From: Candidatus Sulfopaludibacter sp. SbA3
Lineage (GTDB): Bacteria > Pseudomonadota > Alphaproteobacteria > Caulobacterales > Hyphomonadaceae
NCBI GenBank assembly: GCA_945913285.1
Contig: CAMEDD010000014.1
Location: 1-61,250 of the forward strand
DNA length: 61,250 bases
Reading direction: 5' to 3'
How positions within the stretch are numbered: the stretch's first letter is position 1; every line of letters starts with the position of its first letter. Of the stretch, positions 9,086 to 25,953 are shown one piece after another. Under the pieces are notes generated by a model. That model was given only the letters and a program-made list of their open reading frames with translations, did no database searches and was not told where the DNA came from. The position numbers and the translations under genes are program-made.

Positions 9086-10021
9086 ATGAAGCTGATTTCC
9101 TGCAACGCGAACCGGCCCCTTTCGGAAGCCATTGCCGATTACCTCGACATGCGGCTGACCCGCTCGGAGGTGAAAACCTTCGCTGACCAGGAAATCTTCG
9201 TGCGCATCGACGAGAACGTACGCGGCGAGGATGTGTTCGTCATCCAGTCGACCTCCTACCCCGCCAATGACAACCTGATGCAGCTGTTGATCATGATGGA
9301 CGCGCTGCGGCGCGCCTCGGCGCGGCGCATCACGGCAGTGATCCCCTATTTCGGCTATGCGCGTCAGGACCGCAAAACGGATGGCCGCACGCCGATCTCC
9401 GCAAAGCTGGTAGCAAACCTGATCTCCGCCTCTGGCGCCGACCGCGTGCTGACGGTGGATCTGCATGCGGGCCAGATCCAGGGCTTCTTCGATATCCCAA
9501 CCGACAACCTGTTTGGCGGCCCGGTGATGATCAACGATATCAAGGAGCGCTTCGGCAAAGACAAAATCGTGATGGTCTCGCCGGATGTCGGCGGCGTGGT
9601 GCGGGCGCGAGCGCTCGCCAACAAGCTCAACGCGGACCTCGCCATCGTGGACAAACGGCGTCCCGAAGCGGGCAAGTCCGAAGTGATGAACATCATCGGC
9701 GAAGTAAAGGGTGCGCGCTGCATCATGCTCGACGACATCTGCGACAGCGGCGGCACGCTCGCCAACGCGGCGGCGGCACTGAAGGAACAGGGCGCGGTGT
9801 CGGTGTCGGCCTATGTCACGCACGGCGTGCTGTCCGGCACCGCCGTTCAACGGATCGAGAAGTCCGTTCTGGACGAACTGGTGATGACCGACACGATCCA
9901 GCCTTCGGCGGATGCGCTCAAGTCAAAGAAGATCCGTGTACTGCCGATGTCGCCGCTGCTCGGCGAAGCGATCCGGCGGATTGCCAACGAAGAAAGCGTG
10001 TCGAAGCTGTTCGACCGATAG
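9086..10021 (+). CDS. prs: Ribose-phosphate pyrophosphokinase (PRPP synthase)
   Basis: Makes PRPP from ribose-5-phosphate and ATP for nucleotide, His and Trp synthesis. The start ATG 9086 gives [20 protein letters not shown] and a 311-aa protein of standard class I length; an earlier in-frame start would add a non-homologous extension. Signatures: [30 protein letters not shown], the catalytic/flexible-loop [10 protein letters not shown] region, and the PRPP loop [14 protein letters not shown]. It is convergent with hemA, the first PGC gene met from the left. Confidence 0.96.
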   Translation: MKLISCNANRPLSEAIADYLDMRLTRSEVKTFADQEIFVRIDENVRGEDVFVIQSTSYPANDNLMQLLIMMDALRRASARRITAVIPYFGYARQDRKTDGRTPISAKLVANLISASGADRVLTVDLHAGQIQGFFDIPTDNLFGGPVMINDIKERFGKDKIVMVSPDVGGVVRARALANKLNADLAIVDKRRPEAGKSEVMNIIGEVKGARCIMLDDICDSGGTLANAAAALKEQGAVSVSAYVTHGVLSGTAVQRIEKSVLDELVMTDTIQPSADALKSKKIRVLPMSPLLGEAIRRIANEESVSKLFDR

Positions 10022-10027
10022 GCCTGA

Positions 10028-10058
10028 ACCCCTCTCCCGCGCCGCAGGAGGGGGATTT
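10028..10058. terminator. Possible weak hairpin between the convergent prs and hemA genes
   Basis: The C-rich tract CCCCTCTCC and the G-rich tract GGAGGGGG flank a short GC-rich loop in the 43-nt convergent gap, followed by a short ATTTATT tract on the plus strand. Pairing is imperfect, so this is only a plausible shared terminator. Confidence 0.4.
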
Positions 10059-10064
10059 ATTGGC

Positions 10065-11279
10065 TTACGCCACTGCGCGTGCGAGCGCGCAGTGCGACCA
10101 GAGTTCCGACAAGGCCGTGACCAGGTCTTCGATGTCCTGGTCGGTGTGGACGGGAGACGGCGTGATGCGCAGGCGCTCGGTGCCTTTCGGAACGGTCGGG
10201 TAGTTGATCGGCTGGACGTAGATGCCGTTGCGCTCCATCAGCCAGTCCGAGATCATCTTGCACTTGACCGGATCGCCGACCATGACCGGCACGATATGGC
10301 TCGCGTTTTCCATCGCCGGGATGCCTATTTCACGTAGGCGGATGCGAACCTTTTCGACGCGGTCGCGCTGGCGCATCCGCTCCCAGTTCGACACCTTGAG
10401 GTGCTGGATCGAGGCGCAGGCGCCGGCCGCAATGTGCGGCGGCAGAGCGGTGGTGAAGATGAAGCCCGAGGCGAAGCTGCGGACGAAATCGACGAGCGCG
10501 GTTGACGCCGCGATATAACCGCCGACGACGCCGAAGGCCTTGCCGAGCGTGCCTTCGATGACCGTCAGGCGGTCCATCAGGCCTTCGCGTTCTGCGATGC
10601 CTCCGCCATGCTCGCCGTAGAGACCGACGGCGTGGACTTCATCGAGATAGGTCATCGCGCCATACTCGTCCGCGATGTCGCAGAATTCCTTGATCGGAGC
10701 GATGTCGCCATCCATCGAATACACCGACTCAAAGGCGATCAGTTTCGGTGCGGCGGGATCGAGCGCGGCGATCTTGCGGCGCAGGTCCTCCGGATCATTG
10801 TGGCGGAACACCACGCACTTGGCGCGGCTGTGGCGGATGCCTTCGATCATCGAAGCGTGGTTCAGCGCGTCCGACAGGATGATCAGTCCCGGGATCTTTG
10901 CGCCGAGCGTGCCGAGGCCAGCCCAGTTGGACACATAGCCCGAAGTGAAGAGCAGCGCGGCTTCCTTGTTGTGAAGGCTCGCGAGCTCCTGCTCGAGCAG
11001 GACGTGATGGTGGTTGGTGCCGGAGATGTTGCGTGTACCGCCGGCGCCGGCGCCGCAGGAGTCCAGCACATCATGCATCGCGGCGAGGACTTTCGGGTGC
11101 TGGCCCATGCCGAGATAATCGTTCGAGCACCAGACCTTCACTTCCTTGACCCCGGACGGGCCATGGAACACAGCTTTCGGGAAGGCCCCCTTTTCGCGCT
11201 CGATGTCAGCGAAGACGCGGTAGTTGCCCTCCTCTTTGAGTTTCGTCAGCTCGTTCTCGAAGTAAGCTTCGAAGTTCAT
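10065..11279 (-). CDS. hemA: 5-aminolevulinate synthase
   Basis: PLP enzyme condensing glycine and succinyl-CoA to 5-aminolevulinate, the first step of the alphaproteobacterial tetrapyrrole pathway. It is 404 aa, full length. Seen: [36 protein letters not shown], the aldolase-superfamily [20 protein letters not shown], and the PLP-lysine motif [15 protein letters not shown]. It is the last gene of the bchF-to-hemA superoperon, 3 nt downstream of puhE. That position ties precursor supply to photosystem expression. Confidence 0.96.
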   Translation of the reverse strand: MNFEAYFENELTKLKEEGNYRVFADIEREKGAFPKAVFHGPSGVKEVKVWCSNDYLGMGQHPKVLAAMHDVLDSCGAGAGGTRNISGTNHHHVLLEQELASLHNKEAALLFTSGYVSNWAGLGTLGAKIPGLIILSDALNHASMIEGIRHSRAKCVVFRHNDPEDLRRKIAALDPAAPKLIAFESVYSMDGDIAPIKEFCDIADEYGAMTYLDEVHAVGLYGEHGGGIAEREGLMDRLTVIEGTLGKAFGVVGGYIAASTALVDFVRSFASGFIFTTALPPHIAAGACASIQHLKVSNWERMRQRDRVEKVRIRLREIGIPAMENASHIVPVMVGDPVKCKMISDWLMERNGIYVQPINYPTVPKGTERLRITPSPVHTDQDIEDLVTALSELWSHCALARAVA

Positions 11280-11282
11280 GGG

Positions 11283-12083
11283 TCAGGCCCTCCAGTCTGT
11301 TCTTTGTGCGGTTGGTGTTTCGATACGGGCGGGCTTCATCGCCCAGCCCCAGAGTGATGGGTCGCGCACCGGCAGGATGAGCACCCAGTGCTCGATGACA
11401 GCGAGGATGGCGAGCGCGGTCAGGAGCAGGAAGCCAGCCGAGGCATGGCTGCCGGCCGGGTGGCCGAAGGCGGTGATCGCGAGCAGCACCGAGACGGTGG
11501 TGATGGTGATGAGCGCAGCAGCGAAGACGCTGCCCGGCGCGCGGCGCGAGAAATAGGTTTTCATATAGTCGAGGTGGCGCGGCATGAACTGGTCCACCAA
11601 GTTTGGCGCCCCGGTGAAGACCACGAGCTTCGCACTGATGCGCATGCCCCAGAGAATGAGGAAGGTCCATTGCGCGAACTGGTTGGCGGCGCCCCAGCTG
11701 AGCCAGACGATGATGCCGGCATGGGCAATGATCGCAAGCTCATGATGGAGCACGGCAGCAATCCCGGCCCGGTACCGGGCGAAGCCCTTCAGGCCTTCCG
11801 GGCACGGAACGCGTGATGGACCGGTGACGAAGCCGGTCAGGAACATCACCTCATGCCAGGCCCAGAGCGCAAGGCCCACTGCAAAGCCTGCATACGCGCC
11901 CGTGACACTGGTGTCGGAGCGAAGGGCGATGAGCAGGAAGGTTGCCCCGACGAGCACGACTGTTGCGCCCAGCGCCGTCCATTTGAAGGTTGCCCGTGGC
12001 AAGCCGATCAGCGCGAAAATCGCGCCGGTGCTCAGCCACCAGGCAAAGGCTGCAAACAGGACCGGAGGCAGGTAATCAGCCAT
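11283..12083 (-). CDS. puhE: Photosynthetic complex assembly protein PuhE
   Basis: Polytopic inner-membrane protein (266 aa, about seven hydrophobic segments) conserved in alphaproteobacterial PGCs and required for normal reaction-centre/LH1 levels. Recognisable family stretches are WAWHEVMFLTGFVTGP, FARYRAGIAAVLHHELAI and FSRRAPGSVFAAALI. Its position between acsF and hemA is the usual one. The molecular activity of the family is unknown. Confidence 0.88.
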   Translation of the reverse strand: MADYLPPVLFAAFAWWLSTGAIFALIGLPRATFKWTALGATVVLVGATFLLIALRSDTSVTGAYAGFAVGLALWAWHEVMFLTGFVTGPSRVPCPEGLKGFARYRAGIAAVLHHELAIIAHAGIIVWLSWGAANQFAQWTFLILWGMRISAKLVVFTGAPNLVDQFMPRHLDYMKTYFSRRAPGSVFAAALITITTVSVLLAITAFGHPAGSHASAGFLLLTALAILAVIEHWVLILPVRDPSLWGWAMKPARIETPTAQRTDWRA

Positions 12084-12099
12084 GCGCGTTGCGTTTTCC

Positions 12100-13188
12100 C
12101 TACCAGGCCGGCTGCAGCCGGACTTTGGCCGGCAATGCGTTCTTGCGAACGGGCATGAAGTACAACTGCACGAATGTCAGGCCGTTCGAAAGGGCACAGG
12201 CTGTCTTCCGGCACCAGTCGATGGGGTCCTTGCCTGTGATCGATTCCATCTTGTCCGTGTTCCGGCGGATGCGCTCAAGACCTTCGCGGAATTCCGGCGC
12301 GTCGATGTTGAGCTCGACCGGATAGACCTGGCGGGCGATCTCGTTGGTGACGCGGAAGACTTCATAATCATACTCGGTCGGATCCACGCCGAGGGCGGCA
12401 TGAAAGGCCGGGCGGCGATGGTCGCGCACATACATCGTGGCGTAGACGGCGAGCAGGAAGAAGCGGATCCAGTACTTGTTGCCGCCTTCCAGAAGATGCG
12501 GGTTGGCGCGAAGGATCATCGCGAAGGCTTCGCCGTGGCGGAACTCGTCATTGCACCATTGCTCGAACCATTTGAAGATCGGGTGGAAGCGGAATTCCGG
12601 ATGCTTCTCGAGCTGGCGGAAGATCGTGATGTAGCGGGCGTAACCGATCTTCTCGGACAGGTAGACCGAGTACCAGATGTATTTGGGCTTGAAGAAGGTG
12701 TACTTCTTCTTGCGCGTCAGGAAGCCGAGATCGACGCCGATGCCGAAATCCTTCAGCACGAAGTTGATGAAGCCGGCATGCCGGGCCTCATCGCGCGCCA
12801 TCAGGCGGAACAGGGCTTTCATATCGGGATTGTCGACCTGGCGTGTGATCTCTCGGTAGAGCACGCAGCCCGAGAACTCCGATGTCAGTGAGCTGACGAG
12901 GAAGTCTACGAACTCGGTGCGCAATTCGGGCGACAGCGTGCCGAGGATATTGTCGAACTCGGCCGTGCGCTTGAAGTGGTTACGGTTCGGATCTGACTCC
13001 ATCTCGGCAATCAGTGCGTCCCATTCCTCGCGTACGCCAGACACATCAACCTTGTTCACTTCGGCGAAATCGGTCGTGTAGAAGCGCGGAGACAGCATTG
13101 TCTCCTGCATAGCGATACTGTTGGTATCGAAGGCTGGCGGTGCTTCGAGCACACGCATCTCTTCGTCCGTCAACATAGCAATCGTCAT
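12100..13188 (-). CDS. acsF: Mg-protoporphyrin IX monomethyl ester oxidative cyclase, catalytic subunit
   Basis: O2-dependent di-iron enzyme that forms the isocyclic E ring of (bacterio)chlorophyll. It is 362 aa. The ferritin-like metal motifs are present: a Glu in [21 protein letters not shown], and a second [10 protein letters not shown]. No anaerobic cyclase bchE is present in this window, so BChl synthesis should need oxygen. It is preceded 3 nt upstream by bciE, its accessory subunit, inside the puh region. Confidence 0.95.
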   Translation of the reverse strand: MTIAMLTDEEMRVLEAPPAFDTNSIAMQETMLSPRFYTTDFAEVNKVDVSGVREEWDALIAEMESDPNRNHFKRTAEFDNILGTLSPELRTEFVDFLVSSLTSEFSGCVLYREITRQVDNPDMKALFRLMARDEARHAGFINFVLKDFGIGVDLGFLTRKKKYTFFKPKYIWYSVYLSEKIGYARYITIFRQLEKHPEFRFHPIFKWFEQWCNDEFRHGEAFAMILRANPHLLEGGNKYWIRFFLLAVYATMYVRDHRRPAFHAALGVDPTEYDYEVFRVTNEIARQVYPVELNIDAPEFREGLERIRRNTDKMESITGKDPIDWCRKTACALSNGLTFVQLYFMPVRKNALPAKVRLQPAW

Positions 13189-13191
13189 GGC

Positions 13192-13476
13192 TCAGACCTT
13201 TCCATTCGTGAAGCTCACTTCGTAGAGTTCAGTGAGCTCAAACATTGACTGAAAGCGCACGAGCGCTTTCTCGAAGACATTGGCGCGGGTGACCGTCGCC
13301 TCGCGGCGCAGCACGAGACTGCGGCCAAAGGGAACGCTGACGGGCGCGCCGTGGACAAGCACCTTGTCACCGATGCCGGGCTCGATTCCGCCGTCGAGCT
13401 CGACATGCGCCTCAAGTGACTCATAAGTGTGCTGGACACGAATGGTGCAAGGGACCGTGAAACTGCGTCGGGTCAT
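13192..13476 (-). CDS. bciE: BciE, accessory subunit of the alphaproteobacterial aerobic cyclase
   Basis: Small soluble protein of 94 aa (TRRSFTVPCTIRVQHTYESL to the NGKV end). It lies immediately upstream of acsF, where alphaproteobacterial PGCs carry BciE, the small protein AcsF needs for activity in this lineage. The start overlaps the puhC stop (ATGA) and the stop is 3 nt before acsF, so stoichiometric coupled translation is likely. The assignment rests on position, size and its partner. I see no catalytic or metal motif, as expected for a scaffold-type subunit. Confidence 0.8.
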   Translation of the reverse strand: MTRRSFTVPCTIRVQHTYESLEAHVELDGGIEPGIGDKVLVHGAPVSVPFGRSLVLRREATVTRANVFEKALVRFQSMFELTELYEVSFTNGKV

Positions 13477-13952
13477 GGGGAAGTCTCCATTGGCTCAAGC
13501 AGCTTACGGAACTCTGCGACATTGTCACCGCCAAATGCGTCGAGACTGACCCATTCTCCGGTTTCCGGATCCTCGATGATCAGCTTGTCGTTTTCAGTGC
13601 GGTGCAGCACGAAAGCTGGACCGGAACCGATACCCATCTGCCGGCGCTGGAGCGCGAGCGAACGCATCGCTGTGCGCACGAAACCGCCCGTTTCCGGTGC
13701 CCAGTTACGCACCATGTCACCGGTCGCCGGATCGCGGACATCAATGCTGCCATCGGCGCCATCCTCGAACACGAGGGGCATGGATTGAACCGACAGCGCA
13801 CGCCAGTTCGACACATGGCCAGCCTTGTTCAGTTGGGTGAAACCGACGCCGATCAGTGTGAACAGGATCAGCGCCCCGATCGCGCGAAGCAGCGCGCGCG
13901 GCGGATGCAGATCGTGGTTATGAGCCGGGCTCGGAACGGGCGCAGCGGTCAT
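13473..13952 (-). CDS. puhC: Photosynthetic complex assembly protein PuhC
   Basis: Membrane-anchored assembly factor for RC-LH1 (159 aa). A single N-terminal transmembrane helix follows a basic cytoplasmic start (LLRAIGALILFTLIGVGFTQ). The rest is a periplasmic domain with the family's LVFEDGADGSIDVRDPATG and ALQRRQMGIG segments. It is located puhA-puhB-puhC, the conserved order, and overlaps bciE by four bases. Confidence 0.88.
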   Translation of the reverse strand: MTAAPVPSPAHNHDLHPPRALLRAIGALILFTLIGVGFTQLNKAGHVSNWRALSVQSMPLVFEDGADGSIDVRDPATGDMVRNWAPETGGFVRTAMRSLALQRRQMGIGSGPAFVLHRTENDKLIIEDPETGEWVSLDAFGGDNVAEFRKLLEPMETSP

Positions 13953-13962
13953 GGCTCAGCCC

Positions 13963-14640
13963 TCAGGGTGCACTGGCGGCAAGACCGCCGGTTGGCATCG
14001 CAGCGCGCGCCTGCAAGGGCGCCTGGATCTGGGTGATGCGGCTTGGGGCATGTGCAGTGATCGCCGAAGCGAGTATCCGGGCGACGTTCTCGACACCCGC
14101 CAGACCCCGGAGCATCGGTTGCGCGCGGCTGAAACGCAGGGGCCGCACATGCGGCCAGAGTTTCAGGTAGCCAATGCCACCGACTGTTGCGAGCGCAAGC
14201 ACGATGTCGCCCGTCTCCTTGCCATAGCGGCGCATGTCGGCCGACGCGATCTGGTCGAACGGCAGGTTGACGTATTTGCGGATGGCAACCCCGTAACGCA
14301 GCACGACCCGTTTCGAAGTGATCGTATAGACGGTCGCCCGCGCCATCGCCCAAGCGATGAACACAAGCAGGCCGAGGCCTGCCACGGCGCCGATGCCGGA
14401 ATTGATGGCGACGCGCGACATCTCGAGACCGGTCGCGCCAGTCGATTCCAGATTGGCAAGGCGCCAGCCGGTCGCGGTCACGAAATACGCCAGCACGATA
14501 CGGATGTGGAAGGGATGGATCGCAAAGGCGAGCATGCCGGGGCTGCCCTGCCAGAGAAGCTGTTCGCCCTCCGGCAGCGCCTGGGGGAACCCGCGAACGG
14601 GCTCGCCCCCGCCCTCTTCTTCGTCGTGAAGCTTGATCAC
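13963..14640 (-). CDS. puhB: Photosynthetic complex assembly protein PuhB
   Basis: Membrane protein of 225 aa with a PH-like (bPH2/YdbS-type) core: LPEGEQLLWQGSPGMLAFAI, two or three transmembrane segments, then TITSKRVVLRYGVAIRKYVNLPFDQIASAD. PuhB assists reaction-centre assembly. Its start overlaps the puhA stop (ATGA), and its stop lies 10 nt before puhC. Confidence 0.9.
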   Translation of the reverse strand: MIKLHDEEEGGGEPVRGFPQALPEGEQLLWQGSPGMLAFAIHPFHIRIVLAYFVTATGWRLANLESTGATGLEMSRVAINSGIGAVAGLGLLVFIAWAMARATVYTITSKRVVLRYGVAIRKYVNLPFDQIASADMRRYGKETGDIVLALATVGGIGYLKLWPHVRPLRFSRAQPMLRGLAGVENVARILASAITAHAPSRITQIQAPLQARAAMPTGGLAASAP

Positions 14641-15413
14641 AGCCAGGGCTCCTGGCGCTTCGGCGTCGCGTAAAGCGTGCCGCCGCCATAATAGCCGCTG
14701 ATCATGTCTTCCTCGAGCCGGGTCACGCGGTCCGGAGACTTCGTGCGCGGCACGCCGGCGAAGTGTTCGGCCTTGATGGCGTCGACTTCAACCCGCCTGC
14801 GAGCTTTCGAGACGTTGCAGAACGGGACTGGCAGAAGCACGATGGCATCCGAGCCGGCAACCTTCACTTCGAAATAGCGGATGATGGCTTCTGCGCGGTC
14901 CACCCAGAGATCGGTGACGACCCCGGCAACTTTACGGTCGAGGCCGACCACTTCGAGACCGCGCGGATCAATATCTTTCACAGAAACCGTATAATCCGGG
15001 TTCAGACGATAGGGCGAGATCCGGTCCTGTCCGTCCCAGTTGAGATCAGGCACATCGGCGCGCATGGCGTAGGAGGCCGGGCCGACCCCGTCTGCCAGCG
15101 GATTGCCCGCGGGAATGAAGGGCGAGCCAGCCCATGGCGCCGTCCGGTTCAGCGCGATATCGCGCCTTTCGCCCTTGGCGTAGGTCATCTCGATCGAACC
15201 GCGACCATTCGGCAGATGGAAGGTCTTCTTGGGCGGCACGAAGAGCAGCGCGGCAGGTTCCTGCCGGCCGCTCGGATCTTCCTCCAGCGGATAACCTTCG
15301 CGCATGCCTTCGCGCTGCAGATAATAGATCAGCCAGAAGAAAAAGATCGTGAAGCCCCACAGGGTCACGTCCACAAGATCTATTCCGTTGACAAACTCTC
15401 CACTGAAAATCAT
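14637..15413 (-). CDS. puhA: Photosynthetic reaction centre H subunit
   Basis: Cytoplasm-facing RC subunit that controls QB proton delivery. I place the start at ATG 15413, giving 258 aa that begin MIFSGEFVNGIDLVDVTLWG. A longer frame upstream adds 35 basic, non-homologous residues. One N-terminal transmembrane helix (TLWGFTIFFFWLIYYLQRE) is followed by REGYPLEED and the beta-rich PRC-barrel domain (GLEVVGLDRKVAGVVTDLWVD). A 22-nt gap separates it from lhaA. Confidence 0.95.
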   Translation of the reverse strand: MIFSGEFVNGIDLVDVTLWGFTIFFFWLIYYLQREGMREGYPLEEDPSGRQEPAALLFVPPKKTFHLPNGRGSIEMTYAKGERRDIALNRTAPWAGSPFIPAGNPLADGVGPASYAMRADVPDLNWDGQDRISPYRLNPDYTVSVKDIDPRGLEVVGLDRKVAGVVTDLWVDRAEAIIRYFEVKVAGSDAIVLLPVPFCNVSKARRRVEVDAIKAEHFAGVPRTKSPDRVTRLEEDMISGYYGGGTLYATPKRQEPWL

Positions 15414-15435
15414 GACCGTTCTCCTTGAGGTCGTA

Positions 15436-16868
15436 TCAGCCTGGGTATGCAGCCAGGCCGAGTTTTGTAGATGGGGTGGTAGCCGGGATCGCAAGCGTGT
15501 GGCGGGCAAGCGGGCCAATCACGATAAGCGTTGCAAAAAGAAGCAAAATTTCGAAGTGATAGACGGCCCCGTAGCCGGCAGCCGGACCCGTAAGCGCGGG
15601 GCCAAGTTGTCCGCTTTCGGCAAGGTTGGAGACCACATCGCGCACCGCCCCGCCGAAGGCGACTGCCGCGCCAGTGGCCGTAGCCGTGACAGCGCCCCAG
15701 GCACCGAGAGCGATGCCGCCGTCATGATTGCGGGCGACCGCCATGATGGCCGTCAGTGTGCCGACGGAAAACAGCCCGCCGCCGAACCCGATGAGGAAGG
15801 TGCCGAACAGGAACGCCGCGGTGGATCCCGCCGGATAGGCAAAGACAACCAGGGCGAAGGCAAACACGCCAGCGAGCGCGCCTGTGCCAGCCAGCCGGTG
15901 CGGCTCGCCGCCGCCGCTGAGCTGGCTTGAGGAATAGGCAAAACCAAGCAGTGCGCCGAACGCCGAAAGGGCAGAGAGACGCGTCGTCTCAGCAACGCTC
16001 ATGCTGAGGACTTCCGCGCCGTAAGGCTCAAGCAGCACGTCCTGCATGCTGAACGCGGCAGCGCCAAGTCCAGCGGCAACGAGAAGGCGCGCGGTCGAAC
16101 GGTTCTGCATGAGTTCGGCCCAGGTATCGGAAAACTTGGGCCGATCGCGTTCCGGATCGGTCACAGCCGGGTTGCGGGCTTCCTGCTTCCAAAGGGCCAC
16201 CACGTTGAGCAGCATCGTGACCACGCCGGCGCCCTGAATCACCTGGATCAGCGTCAGCGTGTTGAAATCACTCAGCAGCCAGCCGAACATCAGCGAACTA
16301 AACACCATGCCGGCCAGCAGCATGAGATAAAGCAGCACCACGACGCGCGGACGTGTCTCGTCGCTCGCAAGGTCGCTCGCCAGCGCAAGGCCCGCTGTCT
16401 GGGTCGTGTGGATCCCCGCCCCCACGAGCAGGAAGGCGACGGCCGCTCCGGCTTGGCCAATCCAGGCCGGACTGCTCGAATCGCCGGACAGCAGGATCAG
16501 AGCAAATGGCATAAGCGCCAGGCCGCCGAACTGGAACATTGAGCCGAACCAGATATAGGGCACGCGGCGCCATCCGAGGACGGAGCGATGCGTATCCGAC
16601 TTGTGACCGATCAGCGCGCGCAGCGGCGCGAAAACCAGCGGCAGGGCGACCATCAGCGCGACCAACCAGGCCGGCACGCCGAGCTCGACGATCATCACGC
16701 GGTTCAGTGTGCCAGTCAGCAGCACCATCGCCATGCCGACGGAGACCTGAAACAATGACAGACGAAGCAGGCGGCCGAGCGGGAGCTGCGCACTTGCCGC
16801 ATCGGCGAACGGCAGGAACTTCGTTCCCACGCTCATCCAGATATCTGCGAAAGAGCGCCGCTCGGGGG

Positions 16869-16872
<4 letters not shown>
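15436..16872 (-). CDS. lhaA: LH1 assembly protein LhaA (PucC-family MFS)
   Basis: Twelve-helix major-facilitator-like protein of 478 aa, thought to deliver bacteriochlorophyll for LH1 assembly. The N-terminal LGRLLRLSLFQVSVGMAMVL and LTGTLNRVMIVELGVPAWLV segments are typical of the LhaA/PucC/Bch2 family. It lies between bchM and puhA as usual and its start overlaps the bchM stop. A paralogue is encoded at 29415-30782 next to bchG. Confidence 0.93.
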
Positions 16873-22186
<5,314 letters not shown>

Positions 22187-22197
<11 letters not shown>

Positions 22198-23739
22198 AGC
22201 TCGCCTTTGCGTCATAGAGGGTCTCGAGCGTTATAGTCTCGAGATGTTTGTCGCGGGCGAAGGCTTCAGTATTCCGTTTGGCCTTCCCGCGAACGAAGAA
22301 CGGGATTTTCTTGAGCTCGTTCTCGGCTTCCGGGGCCCAATGAAGGACGGCAATAGCCCCCTCCCCGGCCTGTGCGGACGCAGCAACGGCATCAGCTACT
22401 TTCTCGGCCGCCCCATGTCCGCCAAGGTGCGAGGCGCCGGCAGAGTCGTTGAATTCGAAATCTTCGCGGAACATACCGAGAAGATGTTCCTCAAGACCCA
22501 TGATCAGCGGGTGGACCCAGGTGTCGAAAAGGACGTTGGCGCCCTCGAACCCCATCTGCGGGGCGTAGCGCGCCGGGAAGTCCTGCACGTGCACCGGGGC
22601 GGAAATGACTGCGCACGGAATGCCGAGACGCTTGGCGATATGGCGCTCCATCTGCGTGCCGAGGATCAGCTCCGGCTGCAGGCGGGCAATCGCCGCTTCG
22701 ACTTCGAGATAATCGTCCGTGATCAGCGCTTCGAGGCCAAGCTCAGTGGCGGCTTCGCGCACAGGCCGGGCAAATTCGCGGTTGTAGCAGCCAAGGCCGA
22801 CGACAGTGAAGGCGAGCTCGTCGGCTGCGACGCGCGCGGCGGCGAGTGCATGCGTGCCATCACCGAAGATGAAGACGCGCTTGCCGGTCAGGTAGTTCGA
22901 ATCGACCGAACGCGACCACCAGGGCATGTTGCTCGCAAAGGCCGACAGATCCGGCACTTCGATACCCGCAAGGCCGCAGACTTCGACGATGAAATCATTC
23001 GTGGCGCCGACGCCGATCGGGATCGTCTTCGTATAGGGCTGGCCGAATTCCTTTTCCAGGAATCGGACGGCCACATCCGAAATCTCGGGATAAAGCGATA
23101 CGTTGAAGTCCGCCGCCGGCAGACGCGTCAGATCTTCGGGCGTCGCGCCGAGCGGGGCGATCACATTGACGTCGATGCCGAGCTGGAACAGGAGGCCTGT
23201 GATCTCGCGCACGTCATCGCGGTGGCGGAAGCCGAGCGCCGTCGGGCCGAGCACGTTGCACACCGGGCGCGCGAGCCGGTTGGCGGGGCGCCTGGGCTGG
23301 GCGGCGGCGAGGCCGCGCACGAGGCGGTAGAAAGTTTCAGACGCGCCCCAGTTTTCCTTCTTGGAATAGGAGGGCAGCTCCAGCGCGATCACCGGGATCG
23401 GTAGCCCCAGCGCCTTGGTCAGGCCGCCCGGATCATCCTGGATCAATTCGGCCGTGCAGGAGGCGCCAACAATCATTGCCTGCGGCTGAAAGCGCTCATA
23501 GGCGCCGCGTGCCGCGCTCTTGAAGATTTCGGCGGTATCCGAACCAAGGTCGCGCGCTTCGAACGTCGTGTAAGTGACCGGCGGGCGTTTGCTCCGCCGC
23601 TCGATCATTGTGAACAGAAGATCTGCATACGTATCACCCTGCGGGGCGTGCAACACATAGTGCAGGCCTTCCATGGCGGTTGCGATTCGCATCGCGCCAA
23701 CATGCGGTGGCCCCTCATAAGTCCAGACGGTGAGTTGCA

Positions 23740-23740
<1 letters not shown>
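22187..23740 (-). CDS. bchB: Light-independent protochlorophyllide reductase subunit B
   Basis: Catalytic NB-protein subunit (517 aa). The N-terminus [20 protein letters not shown] contains family residues next to the substrate, and the [19 protein letters not shown] segment carries the Asp that serves as the unusual fourth NB-cluster ligand. [15 protein letters not shown] supplies a Cys ligand. The C-terminal [19 protein letters not shown] is also typical. The start overlaps the bchN stop as TGATG; the 3' end overlaps bchH by 11 nt. Confidence 0.96.
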
Positions 23741-25532
<1,792 letters not shown>

Positions 25533-25594
25533 GGCCACGAAACGTGACGCTCCCGCTTCTGTTTCAGACCCAACGATAGCGCCGAGAAGGTTTA

Positions 25595-25612
25595 TGTCAA
25601 TCTTTGTTGACG
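25595..25612. promoter_or_regulatory. Predicted PpsR operator, bchF/ppaA intergenic region
   Basis: TGTCA-N8-TGACG, a one-mismatch match to the PpsR/CrtJ consensus TGT-N12-ACA in its TGTCA/TGACA form. It lies 63 nt upstream of bchF and about 340 nt upstream of ppaA. A further TGACA half-site is at 25624-25628. Aerobic or light repression of the bchF superoperon is inferred. Confidence 0.7.
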
Positions 25613-25645
25613 ACTATCTTGCTTGACACTTTTTGACCGATCTAG

Positions 25646-25728
25646 CGAGTTTTTCGGAGAAACACTCGGATTTGGATAGATTCATCCAAAAAGTCATGCT
25701 ACCAATACGAGTGAAATGAGTGTTTCGG
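25646..25728. promoter_or_regulatory. Nested dyads and repeated GAGTNTTTCGG element in the bchF-ppaA intergenic region
   Basis: The 421-nt divergent gap between bchF and ppaA is AT-richer than its surroundings. Inside it GAAACACTC (25659-25667) and GAGTGTTTC (25718-25726) form a 9-bp inverted repeat. Between them TTTGGAT (25671-25677) and ATCCAAA (25684-25690) form a perfect 7-bp dyad. CGAGTTTTTCGG at 25646-25657 is a further copy of the outer motif. None matches PpsR, FnrL or RegA sites I know. The remaining sequence to ppaA (25729-25940) shows no gene. Confidence 0.5.
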
Positions 25729-25953
25729 ATCGCACCTTGCGAGTTTCGATTTCGAACAGTAACGTTAATTCAGGTTGGATGTGCGCTCCCAAGCATATTC
25801 ACGATCGGGCCGGTATCCGGATGCGGATTTTGCGGCCAGCGCAGTTAAAGGCTGGTACCTTTTGGGGTCTGGCGTTTTGAGAAGCCGAAGAGAAACGGGC
25901 CGTCGGGCACGCAGCTTATGCGTGTGCCTGCCGCATGCCTCGGGAGGAAATGA

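Noticed and set aside
25623..25650. TTGACA at 25623-25628 as a sigma-70 -35 box for ppaA
   Set aside because: No acceptable -10 hexamer is found 16-18 nt downstream, and the TGACA is better explained as a PpsR half-site.
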